The position numbers were made by a program, and so were the translations under genes. A DNA stretch of 10,326 nucleotides from Candidatus Aminicenantota bacterium (lineage in GTDB: Bacteria > Acidobacteriota > Aminicenantia > Aminicenantales > Saccharicenantaceae). Of this stretch, positions 1-6,938 are shown piece after piece; the stretch's first letter is position 1, and each line of letters begins with the position of its first letter. Under the pieces are notes generated by a model that worked only from the letters and a program-made list of their open reading frames with translations, was not told the origin of the DNA and made no database searches. The stretch spans positions 1 through 10,326 of the forward strand of contig JALHVH010000125.1 of the NCBI GenBank assembly GCA_022867105.1, written 5' to 3'.

Positions 1-214
1 CATCAAGATTCGGACGGGGCTGAAAACAGACGCCGCGCTGACAACTCTCGCCAACTCCATCACTTTGACACCCGGCACGTTCACCGTGGACATCAACCCG
101 GCCAAAGGGGAGCTCTACATCCATTGCCTCACCGTCAAATCGAAGGACATCGAGCAAAACACCCGGGACATCGGGATGAAGTTTGAGCCCCTGATCAAGG
201 AGATCTTCGAATGA
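1..214 (+). CDS. mrpE: MrpE/MnhE antiporter subunit, C-terminal part (5' end outside window)
   Basis: The reading frame is open from base 2 to a TGA at 212-214 and gives about 70 C-terminal residues. The segment SITLTPGTFTVDI, followed by LYIHCL and a final FEPLIKEIFE, is the typical C-terminal pattern of MrpE/MnhE, a small membrane subunit of Mrp-type multisubunit cation/proton antiporters. In the family this part forms the cytoplasmic tail after the membrane helices, and no membrane helix is seen here, as expected. The stop overlaps the start of mrpF in an ATGA, so the two genes are probably translationally coupled. In energy-converting hydrogenases of the Mbh type the same subunit belongs to the ion-translocating module, and the neighbours here suggest that role. 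The start is outside the window, so length and completeness cannot be judged. Confidence 0.88.
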   Translation, partial: IKIRTGLKTDAALTTLANSITLTPGTFTVDINPAKGELYIHCLTVKSKDIEQNTRDIGMKFEPLIKEIFE

Positions 215-549
215 GAGTCGCTCGCTGGCTCATCGGCGCCACCGTCCTCGGCGGCCTGGCCGCCCTGAATTTCTTTGTCTTCGAGGGCCCGCTTCTTGTC
301 CAGCTGATTAACGTCAGTCTCTTCAGCTCCCTCTTCGTCCTTTTCCGCGTCATTTACGGCCCATCGCCGGCCGACCGGGTCGTGGCCGTGGATATCCTGG
401 GGGTCCTCATCATCGGAATGCTGGCCTTGTTCGGCCTCTTTTACGACCAGGGGTTTTTCCTGGACATCGCCCTGATCTGGGCCCTGCTCAGTTTCATAGC
501 CTCGCTGGCCTTCGCCAAGATTCTGGAAGGGAGACGCCTCGATGATTAG
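211..549 (+). CDS. mrpF: MrpF/MnhF antiporter subunit
   Basis: This is a 112-residue hydrophobic protein with the MrpF hallmark RVIYGPSPADRVVAVDILG at about residues 46-64. Hydrophobic stretches lie near 5-24, 29-47, 58-79 and 83-103. MrpF usually has three helices and about 90 residues, so the first hydrophobic stretch looks like an N-terminal addition. The start ATG overlaps the mrpE stop (ATGA), and the 3' end overlaps mrpG by 8 bases, which supports one co-translated operon. MrpF is a small membrane subunit of the Na+(K+)/H+ antiporter complex and of the matching module in Mbh-type hydrogenases. The family call is secure. That it serves a hydrogenase rather than a stand-alone antiporter is inferred from the downstream Fe-S protein and protease genes. 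Confidence 0.9.
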   Translation: MRVARWLIGATVLGGLAALNFFVFEGPLLVQLINVSLFSSLFVLFRVIYGPSPADRVVAVDILGVLIIGMLALFGLFYDQGFFLDIALIWALLSFIASLAFAKILEGRRLDD

Positions 550-883
550 GCAAATGATCGGCATGGTTTTCATCTGGGTCGGGATCGCCTTCGATTTCCT
601 GGGAGTGCTCGGCCTGGTTCGGCTTCCCGATGTTTACACCCGCCTTCAAGCGGCAACGAAGTGTGTTACCTTCGGCACGGCCGGCCTGCTCTTCGGCATC
701 TTCATTATCAAGGGCTTCACCAGCTTCGGCTTCAAAGCTCTTCTAGGAATCGCCTTCGTCTTCTTCACATCGCCGGTCGCCGCCCACGCCATCTCCCGGG
801 CCGCCCATCGCGGCCGGATCCCCCTGGCCAAAGAAAGCGTCATCGACCTTTACGAGGCCGACGACGAGCTCAAGGAGGAATGA
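542..883 (+). CDS. mrpG: MrpG/MnhG antiporter subunit
   Basis: This 113-residue membrane protein has the MrpG signature LGLVRLPDVYTRLQAATKC near residues 22-40, followed by FGTAGLLFGIFI. Three hydrophobic helices are visible (about 5-26, 42-58 and 63-82), then a charged cytoplasmic tail rich in Asp and Glu. Length and layout match the family. The gene overlaps mrpF by 8 bases and ends 4 bases before the next ATG. An AAGGAGG-like ribosome site inside its 3' end serves that next gene. MrpG completes the E-F-G trio of small subunits. The position directly before a two-cluster ferredoxin-like protein is not expected for a plain Mrp antiporter and suggests a fused hydrogenase/antiporter complex. 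Confidence 0.9.
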   Translation: MIRQMIGMVFIWVGIAFDFLGVLGLVRLPDVYTRLQAATKCVTFGTAGLLFGIFIIKGFTSFGFKALLGIAFVFFTSPVAAHAISRAAHRGRIPLAKESVIDLYEADDELKEE

Positions 884-887
884 CGTC

Positions 888-1490
888 ATGATCCTGCCCA
901 AAGTCCGAGAAATCAAAGAAGCCTTGGTTTCCCTGTTTTCCGCACCCTACACGACGAAGTTTCCCGCTCAACCGGATACCGAGTCGAAGCGCTATAGGGG
1001 GATGCCCCGCTACGACAAAAGTTTCTGCGTCGGCTGCGGCGCCTGCGCTCAAGTCTGTCCCTCCCAAGCCATCAAGATGAGCGATGACCCGATGCGCAAG
1101 GTCCGTACCCTCCAGGTCGACTACGGCTCCTGCATCCAGTGCGGGCAATGCCAGGAGAAGTGCATCACCGTTAAGGGGATCGCCAACACCAACTTCTATT
1201 CGCTGGCCGTGAGCGACGTCGAGGCCCCCGAGGTCTTCGAGACCATCGAGAAGGAACTTGTTCTCTGTGAGGGCTGCGGCGAAATCATCGCATGCCGGGA
1301 CCACCTGCGCTGGGTCAACCTGCGGCTGGGCGCCAAGGCCTATGCCCATCCCAATTTTCTCCTTTTAACCCAGGCGGAATTTGCGGACGTCAATCCCTCC
1401 AAGCCTAAGGAATCGATCCGCCGCGAGGACCAGATCATGACCGTCTGCGCCAAGTGCCGCCAAAGGGTCGTTACGGCGGATGAATTTTGA
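888..1490 (+). CDS. HycF/NuoI-like two-[4Fe-4S] protein of a probable group 4 hydrogenase complex
   Basis: This 200-residue soluble protein has two classical [4Fe-4S] motifs: CVGCGACAQVC (Cys 47, 50, 53, 57) and CIQCGQCQEKC (Cys 82, 85, 88, 92). Such proteins pass electrons between a donor or acceptor and the catalytic small subunit in complex I-like enzymes (NuoI, HycF, MbhN). The C-terminal half adds CEGC (127, 130) and CAKC (187, 190) pairs plus Cys136, resembling the Cys pairs in the C-terminal part of E. coli HycF, and could bind zinc or another metal. The start is fixed by an AAGGAGG-type site in the mrpG 3' end. The N-terminus (KVREIKEALVSLF) resembles the amphipathic membrane-contact helix of NuoI/HycF. 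Which hydrogenase subgroup it belongs to cannot be told without the upstream catalytic genes. Confidence 0.85.
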   Translation: MILPKVREIKEALVSLFSAPYTTKFPAQPDTESKRYRGMPRYDKSFCVGCGACAQVCPSQAIKMSDDPMRKVRTLQVDYGSCIQCGQCQEKCITVKGIANTNFYSLAVSDVEAPEVFETIEKELVLCEGCGEIIACRDHLRWVNLRLGAKAYAHPNFLLLTQAEFADVNPSKPKESIRREDQIMTVCAKCRQRVVTADEF

Positions 1491-1947
1491 GGAATTCCGC
1501 GTCTCTCTGGCCGAACGGCGGCCGGACCAGATGGCCTTCGTTGGCCTCGGCAATCCATATCGCGGGGACGACGCTGCGGGACTGATCCTGTTCGACCGGC
1601 TCAAGAATTCACCGGCTCTTATGGGCGCCCGATTCATCCGGGCCGAGGCCAATCCCGAGAACCATCTGCAAGAAATCCTGGACGTCGGGGCCGGACTGGT
1701 TGTCTTCATCGACGCCGCCCGGTTCGGCGGCCGGCCTGGCGAGATCGCTTGGGTTGATGAGGACCGGATCGATTCCGCCAGCGTGAGTACCCACGCCTTT
1801 TCTCTCCGTGCCGTCACCGATTTTTTGCGTCTCCATCAGCCGTTCGTGTTCAAGGTCCTGGCCATCCAGTCCGGAGCTACGGGCTTTGGCGCCGCTCTCT
1901 CCCCGGCCGTCCGCCTAGGAGTGGAGGCGTTCTTCTTCCCGTCTTAA
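1480..1947 (+). CDS. hycI: HycI-family [NiFe]-hydrogenase maturation endopeptidase
   Basis: This 155-residue protein belongs to the HycI/HyaD/HybD endopeptidases, which remove the C-terminal extension of the hydrogenase large subunit after nickel insertion. The start motif VGLGNPYRGDDAAG is at residues 21-34. The expected nickel-sensing residues are all present: Asp31 in the GDD motif, Asp78 in FIDAARFGG, and His105 in STHAFSL. AEANPENHL is also typical of the HycI branch. The start overlaps the preceding gene by 11 bases; a second ATG at 1531 would leave too short a first beta strand, so the upstream start is preferred, though its ribosome site is weak. As last gene of the Mrp-linked operon it probably processes that operon's large subunit. 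This implies a nickel enzyme upstream rather than a nickel-free relative such as Mbs. Confidence 0.92.
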   Translation: MNFEEFRVSLAERRPDQMAFVGLGNPYRGDDAAGLILFDRLKNSPALMGARFIRAEANPENHLQEILDVGAGLVVFIDAARFGGRPGEIAWVDEDRIDSASVSTHAFSLRAVTDFLRLHQPFVFKVLAIQSGATGFGAALSPAVRLGVEAFFFPS

Positions 1948-1974
1948 CGATTCTCGCTGAAAAACCTTTTTGTA

Positions 1975-1994
1975 TCTCCTCTTCAACTAGGAGA
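1975..1994 (+). repeat. Small inverted repeat in the hycI-kinase gap
   Basis: TCTCCT at 1975-1980 and AGGAGA at 1989-1994 form a 6-bp dyad with an 8-base loop. It lies over the region where a -35 element would sit for the extended -10 promoter that follows, so an operator is possible. No T tract follows, so it is a poor terminator. A similar TCCT/AGGA block is found upstream of hydB. Confidence 0.35.
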
Positions 1995-2007
1995 AAGCGC
2001 GATTCTT

Positions 2008-2016
2008 TGGTATAAT
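2008..2016 (+). promoter_or_regulatory. Extended -10 promoter for the kinase-regulator pair
   Basis: TGGTATAAT is a full match to the extended -10 consensus TGnTATAAT, in an A/T-rich setting 29 bases before the kinase start. No convincing -35 hexamer is seen 16-18 bases upstream, which fits extended -10 promoters. Transcription would begin at about 2023, leaving a leader of about 22 bases that contains the ribosome site. Confidence 0.55.
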
Positions 2017-2030
2017 AAAAAGTTAACGAA

Positions 2031-2036
2031 GAGGAA
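2031..2036 (+). promoter_or_regulatory. Ribosome binding site supporting the TTG start of the kinase
   Basis: GAGGAA lies 8 bases before the TTG at 2045. The first in-frame ATG (2093) has no comparable site, so the TTG is preferred as start. Confidence 0.55.
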
Positions 2037-2044
2037 TCTCTGCG

Positions 2045-4072
2045 TTGTCGATCGGCGCCATTTTTCGAAAGGGCCGGTCCAAAGCAAGCGGCATGAAAGC
2101 ACCTCAATTTTCTTTGCGGACAAAGCTCAGCTTGAGCTTTCTCCTCGTCATCATCATCGGCGGCTTCTTTACGCTGATCATCGGCTCCCGGATCATTCGC
2201 ACGACACTCATCTCCCAAGCTCAGATCAAGGTTCGCCATGACCTGTCTTCCGCCTGGATGGTTTTCAACGCCAAGCTCAACGATATCAAGGTCATCGTCA
2301 GCCTGACCGCAGCGCGAGAAAGCCTGCGGGAAGCCGTTCAACAAAACCAGAAAGATACCCTCCTTAAATATCTCGGCCGCGTCCGAACCGAAAACGGACT
2401 GGACATCTTGACCCTGGCGGATGCGCGAGGAGTCGTCCTTCTCCGAACCAGGAATCCGGAAATGACCGGAGACGACGAATCGTTCGACGAAATCGTCCGG
2501 CAGGTTTTAAAAAAGAACATCGCGGCCTCCCCCCAGCTTCTCTCCAGGGACGAGCTCCTCAAGGAGGGACGCGACCTGGCCGATAAGGCCGTGCTGGAGT
2601 TCGTCTCCACGCCGAAAGCCGCGCCCAGAGCCGAGAACCGTGAAACAATGGGGATGATGCTCAAAGCCGGCGCCCCGGTGACGGACGAAACGGGGGTTCT
2701 TCTCGGGGTTCTCTACGGAGGCATTCTTCTCAACCGGAACTACGACATCGTGGACAGCATCAAAGATCTTGTCTTCAAGGGCGAAAAATACAAAGGTCGA
2801 GAGACGGGAACCGCCACCATTTTCCAGAATGACCTTCGGATCTCGACCAATGTCAAAAACGAAAAGGGCGAGCGTGCCATCGGCACGCTCCTGTCCGAGG
2901 AAGTGAAAAAGGCCGTGCTCGAAGAGGGCCAGCCCTGGCTCGCCCGGGCCTTTGTCGTCACCGATTGGTACGTCACCGCCTACGAACCGATCAAAAACGT
3001 CGACAACAGGATCATCGGCATCCTGTACGTCGGAATGCTCGAAAAGCCCTATAAGGACACCGCCGACCGGGTCATGCTGACCTTCATCCTGATCGCCGCC
3101 CTCTTCATCGTTTTTCTCCTGGTCATCCTCAACTTTTCCACGACCCGGATCATCCGTCCTCTTCACAGGATGGTGCGGGCCACGAAGGAAATCGCCAAAG
3201 GAGACCTGACTCATAAAGTCGATGTGCACTCCCGAGATGAAATCGGGACCTTGGCGGATGCCTTCAACCAGATGACCGACCATCTTCGCGACGCCAATCG
3301 GGCGCTCATCGATTGGGGGACGACCCTGGAGAATAAAGTCGAGGAACGGACCAAAGAGCTCATCGAGATCCAGGCCCATCTCGCCCAATCCGAAAAGCTT
3401 GCCTCCATCGGAAAGCTCGCGGCGGGCATCGCCCATGAGATCAACAACCCCCTGGGAGGCATTCTCATCTACAGTTGCCTGATTCTGGAGGAAACGGACA
3501 AAAACAACCCGCACTACGAAAACCTCAAAAAAATCGTGAAAGAGACGACGCGGTGCAAGGACATCGTCAAGGGCCTTCTCGAATTCGCCCGGCCGAAAGA
3601 ACCCGAAATGGGGATGGTCGATATCAACGAACTCCTGGATAAATCCCTGTCGCTGATGGAACGCCAGGCCCTGTTTCAGAACATCGCCATCCGGAAATTT
3701 TATGAGCCCGGCCTGCCGACAATCTTCGCCGACGGCGCCCAACTTCAGCAGGTGTTCATCAACATCATTCTCAACGCCGCCGAGGCGATGAACGGGAATG
3801 GAATATTGACCCTTAAAACATCAATCTCTTCGGGCCGGGACACGATCAGCGTCGAATTTACGGACACCGGTCACGGCATCCGGGAAGAAGACAAAAAGCG
3901 GCTCTTCGAGCCGTTCTTCTCAACCAAAGAAGTCGGCAAGGGAACCGGCCTCGGGCTGGCCATCAGCTACGGCATCGTTCAAAAACACAGGGGAGCGATC
4001 GAGATCCATAGTGAAACCGGGCACGGAGCCACGTTCACCGTTAAGCTTCCGTTGAAGCGAGAGACGACATGA
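2045..4072 (+). CDS. Membrane sensor histidine kinase (Cache-like sensor, HAMP, HisKA, HATPase)
   Basis: This is a 675-residue kinase starting at TTG, chosen for its GAGGAA site. Membrane helices at about 28-48 and 342-364 enclose an extracytoplasmic sensor of roughly 290 residues. Its end (TATIFQNDLRISTNV, RAIGT, WYVTAYEPI, IIGILYVGM) resembles Cache3/Cache2-fusion sensors, which bind small ligands. HAMP follows at about 365-418, then a coiled coil, then HisKA with phospho-acceptor His464 in GIAHEINNPL. The ATPase has an N box (LNAAEAM, Asn577), DTGHGI at 607-612, an F box FEPFFSTK at 621-628, and GKGTGLGLA at 631-639. All catalytic boxes look intact. The stop overlaps the regulator start (ATGA), so the regulator is its likely partner. 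The signal sensed cannot be read from the sequence; placement between two hydrogenase operons suggests control of hydrogen metabolism. Confidence 0.92.
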   Translation: MSIGAIFRKGRSKASGMKAPQFSLRTKLSLSFLLVIIIGGFFTLIIGSRIIRTTLISQAQIKVRHDLSSAWMVFNAKLNDIKVIVSLTAARESLREAVQQNQKDTLLKYLGRVRTENGLDILTLADARGVVLLRTRNPEMTGDDESFDEIVRQVLKKNIAASPQLLSRDELLKEGRDLADKAVLEFVSTPKAAPRAENRETMGMMLKAGAPVTDETGVLLGVLYGGILLNRNYDIVDSIKDLVFKGEKYKGRETGTATIFQNDLRISTNVKNEKGERAIGTLLSEEVKKAVLEEGQPWLARAFVVTDWYVTAYEPIKNVDNRIIGILYVGMLEKPYKDTADRVMLTFILIAALFIVFLLVILNFSTTRIIRPLHRMVRATKEIAKGDLTHKVDVHSRDEIGTLADAFNQMTDHLRDANRALIDWGTTLENKVEERTKELIEIQAHLAQSEKLASIGKLAAGIAHEINNPLGGILIYSCLILEETDKNNPHYENLKKIVKETTRCKDIVKGLLEFARPKEPEMGMVDINELLDKSLSLMERQALFQNIAIRKFYEPGLPTIFADGAQLQQVFINIILNAAEAMNGNGILTLKTSISSGRDTISVEFTDTGHGIREEDKKRLFEPFFSTKEVGKGTGLGLAISYGIVQKHRGAIEIHSETGHGATFTVKLPLKRETT

Positions 4073-4917
4073 GCGAAGCCATTCAAATCCTGATTATCGA
4101 CGACGACGAAGCCCTTCGGGATTCCATGCGCCAGGTCCTGAAAAAAGAGGGCTACCAAACCCGGGACGCTCAAGACGGGCAAGAAGGATTGGCCCTCTTC
4201 CAAAAGGAACATTTCCATACCGTGTTTCTGGACCTGAAGCTTCCCGGCATCAACGGCCTCCATGTGCTGCGTCAGATGAAATATGCAAGCCCGGAGACAC
4301 CCGTCGTCATCATCACCGGCTTCGGCACGATCGAATCGGCTGTCGAAGCCATAAAGATCGGCGCCTTTGATTATTTGGCCAAGCCTTTTACGCCCGAGGA
4401 GCTGCGCCTCACCGTCCGAAAAGCCTTGAAGGGCCGAAAAATGTCTTTGGAAAACCTGTATCTCCGCAGCGAGCTCAAGGCCAAAAGCGAGTTCGATATG
4501 GTCATCGGCACAAGCCGGGCCATGCAGAAAGTCCTGGACGTCATCAGCCGGGTCAGTCCCACGGATGCGACGGTGCTCATCACCGGAGAGAGCGGGACCG
4601 GTAAAGAGCTCATCGCCCGGGAGATTCACAACCACAGCCTCCGGCGCGATGCCCCGTTCGTCGTCGTCGATTGCGGAGCCCTGGTCGAAACTCTGTTCGA
4701 AAGCGAGCTGTTCGGGCACGTCAAAGGATCATTCACGGGAGCCCATGAGACCAAGCACGGCCGCTTCGAAGTCGCCGACGGCGGAACGATCTTTTTCGAC
4801 GAGATCAGCAACATCGGCCTGAACATTCAAGCTAAGCTGCTGCGCGTCATCCAGGAGCGCGAAGTGACCCGCATCGGAACCTCCCCGAAGCCTAAACAGG
4901 CATGGAATTTGCAGTAA
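4069..4917 (+). pseudogene. NtrC-family response regulator truncated inside its AAA+ domain
   Basis: This 282-residue product has a full receiver domain (1-120; acidic residues 11-13, phospho-acceptor Asp55, Thr83, Lys105). The first half of a sigma-54 AAA+ domain follows: Walker A GESGTGKE (173-180), the sigma-54-contact loop GSFTGA (220-225), and Walker B GGTIFFDEI (238-246). Similarity runs through REVTRIG and ends near residue 276, followed by QAWNLQ and TAATAA. Family members are about 440-480 residues, so sensor I, sensor II, the arginine finger and the Fis-type helix-turn-helix are missing. The missing part is not found in another frame, since hydB begins 95 bases later; this is a deletion or assembly join rather than a frameshift. 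As written it could accept phosphate but not drive sigma-54 open-complex formation. It could also be a still-expressed truncated protein. It is translationally coupled to the kinase. Confidence 0.8.
4897..4913 (+). promoter_or_regulatory. Sigma-54 (RpoN) promoter for hydBGDA
   Basis: CAGGCATGGAATTTGCA fits the -24/-12 consensus YTGGCACGNNNNTTGCW at nearly every position. GG is at 4899-4900, there are exactly ten bases between, and GC is at 4911-4912. The predicted transcription start is near 4924, giving a leader of about 89 bases before hydB. The promoter overlaps the last codons of the truncated regulator gene. The match is seen directly; use in the cell is inferred. Confidence 0.65.
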
Positions 4918-4935
4918 TAAAAAAGAAAGGATTTA

Positions 4936-4949
4936 GGTTATAATTTTGC
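4936..4949 (+). promoter_or_regulatory. Possible second promoter: TATAAT inside a weak GG-N10-GC element
   Basis: GG at 4936-4937 and GC at 4948-4949 are ten bases apart, and the intervening bases include TATAAT at 4939-4944. The -24 half is poor beyond the GG. As a sigma-70 element the hexamer has no -35 at the right distance (TTGCAG is 24 bases upstream). It could be a secondary start for hydB, or chance in A/T-rich DNA. Confidence 0.25.
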
Positions 4950-4989
4950 CTCTGTTTCCTCTTTTAGGAGAAGCGAAAAAGGTCATAAC

Positions 4990-5016
4990 ATGAAAACCGG
5001 AGGAACAACACAATGA
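4990..5016 (+). other. Possible 8-codon leader reading frame overlapping the hydB start
   Basis: ATG at 4990 opens MKTGGTTQ and stops at a TGA at 5014-5016 that overlaps the hydB ATG (ATGA). AAAGG precedes it by about 7 bases. It contains the hydB ribosome site (GGAGGAA, 4999-5005). It could couple translation to hydB, but so short a frame may be accidental. Confidence 0.15.
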
Positions 5017-6071
5017 GAATTCTAAAGCTTAAAAAAGCGGATTTGTCTCCATTCCTGGAAACCATTTCCAGAAAAGCCGAGATCTGGGCTCCCCAAAAAA
5101 AAGGCGACAAACATGTCTTTGACCACGTGGATGATTTTGCCAAAATCGAGCTGCAGACGACGCGAACCATCCTTCCGCCGAAAAAGATCATGGTCCCGCC
5201 GTTGTTCAACATGTTTGATTTCCATGACACCGGTTATAACGAGGATTTTTCTCATATCTCCAAAAAGATCCTGTTCGGCATTCATCCCTGTGACATCCAC
5301 GGCCTCTTGACGCTGGACAAATTGTTCGTTCAGGAATACCCTGATCCATATTATATGAACGCCAGGCAGAACACGTTCATCCTCGGGCTTTCCTGCTGGC
5401 CGGATGAAAATTGTTTCTGCAAGTCCACTCGTACCAACATCGTCGAAGAAGGCTATGATCTGTTCTTCACCGATCTCAACAGCTTTTTCCTGGTCTGGAT
5501 CGGGTCCAGCCGGGGCGATGATCTGGTGAAACTCGCACCGGACAAGTTCGACGAAAAATTGTCCGATGAAGATATCCAGACTTACATCCGCTGGCAAAAT
5601 GACAAGGAAAAAGCCTTCAAGACGGAGATCGATTTCGTCACGATGCCCGACCTGATGGAGCTCAAATATAAGGCTGCTTTCTGGCAGGAAGCCGGCGACG
5701 CCTGCCTGGCCTGCGGCTCCTGCAGCATGGTTTGCCCCACCTGCAACTGCTATAACGTTGCCGACAAGACGTTCCTCGGCGGAAAGCCCGGCAAACGAAT
5801 CCGCACCTGGGATTCGTGCACGCTGCCCGAATATTCGGAGGTGGCGGGCGGGGAGAACTTCCGCGAGCACAAGTCCGACCGGCTCAAGCTGTGGTATACC
5901 CACAAGCTTCAGGCTTATGTCAGCAAATATGGGAAGCCGAGCTGCGTCGGCTGCGGCCGCTGCATCGCCACGTGCCCCGTGAGCATCAACGTCAAGACCA
6001 TCGCCCGGGCCTTGGGGGGAGAAGAGGTCGATGCCTTTTGGAAAAAAATGAGCCTTGAGGTGACAAAATGA
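5013..6071 (+). CDS. hydB: Group 3b [NiFe]-hydrogenase (sulfhydrogenase) beta subunit, two [4Fe-4S]
   Basis: This 352-residue cytoplasmic Fe-S protein resembles HydB/HyhB of Pyrococcus and Thermococcus soluble hydrogenases and AsrA of anaerobic sulfite reductase. The N-terminal domain carries GIHPCDIHGL (residues 89-98) and LGLSCWPDENCFC (124-136), typical of this family. Two ferredoxin-type motifs follow: CLACGSCSMVC (Cys 231, 234, 237, 241) and CVGCGRCIATC (Cys 311, 314, 317, 321). The subunit passes electrons between the flavin subunit and the hydrogenase dimer. The start is well placed behind GGAGGAA with a 7-base spacer. It is the first gene of hydBGDA, overlapping hydG in an ATGA. The symbol follows Pyrococcus usage and is unrelated to [FeFe]-hydrogenase names. 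Confidence 0.9.
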   Translation: MRILKLKKADLSPFLETISRKAEIWAPQKKGDKHVFDHVDDFAKIELQTTRTILPPKKIMVPPLFNMFDFHDTGYNEDFSHISKKILFGIHPCDIHGLLTLDKLFVQEYPDPYYMNARQNTFILGLSCWPDENCFCKSTRTNIVEEGYDLFFTDLNSFFLVWIGSSRGDDLVKLAPDKFDEKLSDEDIQTYIRWQNDKEKAFKTEIDFVTMPDLMELKYKAAFWQEAGDACLACGSCSMVCPTCNCYNVADKTFLGGKPGKRIRTWDSCTLPEYSEVAGGENFREHKSDRLKLWYTHKLQAYVSKYGKPSCVGCGRCIATCPVSINVKTIARALGGEEVDAFWKKMSLEVTK

Positions 6072-6928
6072 ACGCCGAACATAAAGGTCTGGAACAGAAG
6101 AACCCCTTCCTGCCGGAGCCGGCCCGCATCATCCGCACCTACCAGCTGACGGACGATGTGAAATTTTTCCAGGTGCGGCTGGTCGACATGGACAAGGCCT
6201 TATCGTTTAAATACAGGCCGGGGCAATTCGCCATGATTTCGGTCCTGGGAACCGGCGAAGCACCTTTCTGCCTTTCTTCCACTCCGTCACGGCCGGGGCT
6301 GCTCGAGTTCTGCATCCGGAAGGCGGGGACCATGACCGGAGCCCTCTTTAAGCTCAAGGAAAATTCCCTGATCGGGCTCCGCGGCCCCTACGGGAACGGC
6401 TTCCCCGTCGACGACATGATGGACAAAGACATCATCATCGTTCTCGGCGGGTTGGGTGTGGCGCCGCTGCGCTCGGTCCTCCTTTACTGTCTCGATAACC
6501 GAAACCAGTTCCGGAATATTTCCGTTCTTTATGGGGCCAAGAGGCCGGCCGAGATGATCTTCCGGGAAGAATATTTTTCGCTCAAGGAGAGAGGCGACCT
6601 CGATTGTCACTTGACCGTGGACCGCGACGATACGGGAGTCTGGAAGGAGAACATCGGGGTCGTAACGACGCTCTTCCCCCGCCTCAAAAAAGTCGATCCG
6701 GACGCGACCTACAGCCTCGTCTGCGGGCCGCCGGTGATGTACAAGTTCGTCATCAAAGAACTGCTCAAGCTGGGCATCCCGAAAAACCAGATCCTGATGA
6801 CCCTGGAACGGCGGATGAAATGCGGTATCGGCAAATGCGGCCATTGCGCCATCGACTATATCTACACCTGCCTTGACGGCCCCGTTTTCACATATTGGGA
6901 TGTGCTTCACATGAGGGAACTCATCTAG
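6068..6928 (+). CDS. hydG: Group 3b hydrogenase gamma subunit, FAD/NAD(P)-binding with [2Fe-2S]
   Basis: This 286-residue ferredoxin reductase-like protein is the site of NAD(P)+/NAD(P)H exchange with the hydrogenase. The FAD domain has YRPGQFAMISV (49-59) and APFCLSSTPS (65-74); a Ser is more usual at the position of Cys68. The nucleotide-binding loop is IVLGGLGVAPLRSVL (124-138), and a conserved VCGPPVMYK stands at 218-226. The C-terminal cluster motif CGIGKCGHC with a later Cys (252, 257, 260, 268) binds [2Fe-2S] in this family (compare AsrB and dihydroorotate dehydrogenase electron-transfer subunits). It is translationally coupled to hydB by an ATGA overlap. NADP versus NAD preference cannot be decided by eye. 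It is not the radical-SAM maturase also called HydG. Confidence 0.9.
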   Translation: MNAEHKGLEQKNPFLPEPARIIRTYQLTDDVKFFQVRLVDMDKALSFKYRPGQFAMISVLGTGEAPFCLSSTPSRPGLLEFCIRKAGTMTGALFKLKENSLIGLRGPYGNGFPVDDMMDKDIIIVLGGLGVAPLRSVLLYCLDNRNQFRNISVLYGAKRPAEMIFREEYFSLKERGDLDCHLTVDRDDTGVWKENIGVVTTLFPRLKKVDPDATYSLVCGPPVMYKFVIKELLKLGIPKNQILMTLERRMKCGIGKCGHCAIDYIYTCLDGPVFTYWDVLHMRELI

Positions 6929-6938
6929 GGAGGACGCC

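Noticed and set aside
1961..1971. A-rich/T-rich dyad AAAACCTTTT as a terminator after hycI
   Set aside because: A stem of A-T pairs with a two-base loop is too weak to end transcription; no G/C stem is present.
2507..3742. Long reverse-strand open frame of 411 codons opposite the kinase gene
   Set aside because: It mirrors a clearly conserved histidine kinase, has no recognisable domains and a skewed composition, as expected from GC-rich codon use on the other strand. The same holds for the other long reverse-strand frames, such as 8618-9568 opposite hydA and 5022-5903 opposite hydB.
4909..4944. Sigma-70 promoter made of TTGCAG and TATAAT upstream of hydB
   Set aside because: The spacer is 24 bases, far from the usual 17, and TTGCAG is better explained as the -12 part of the sigma-54 promoter.
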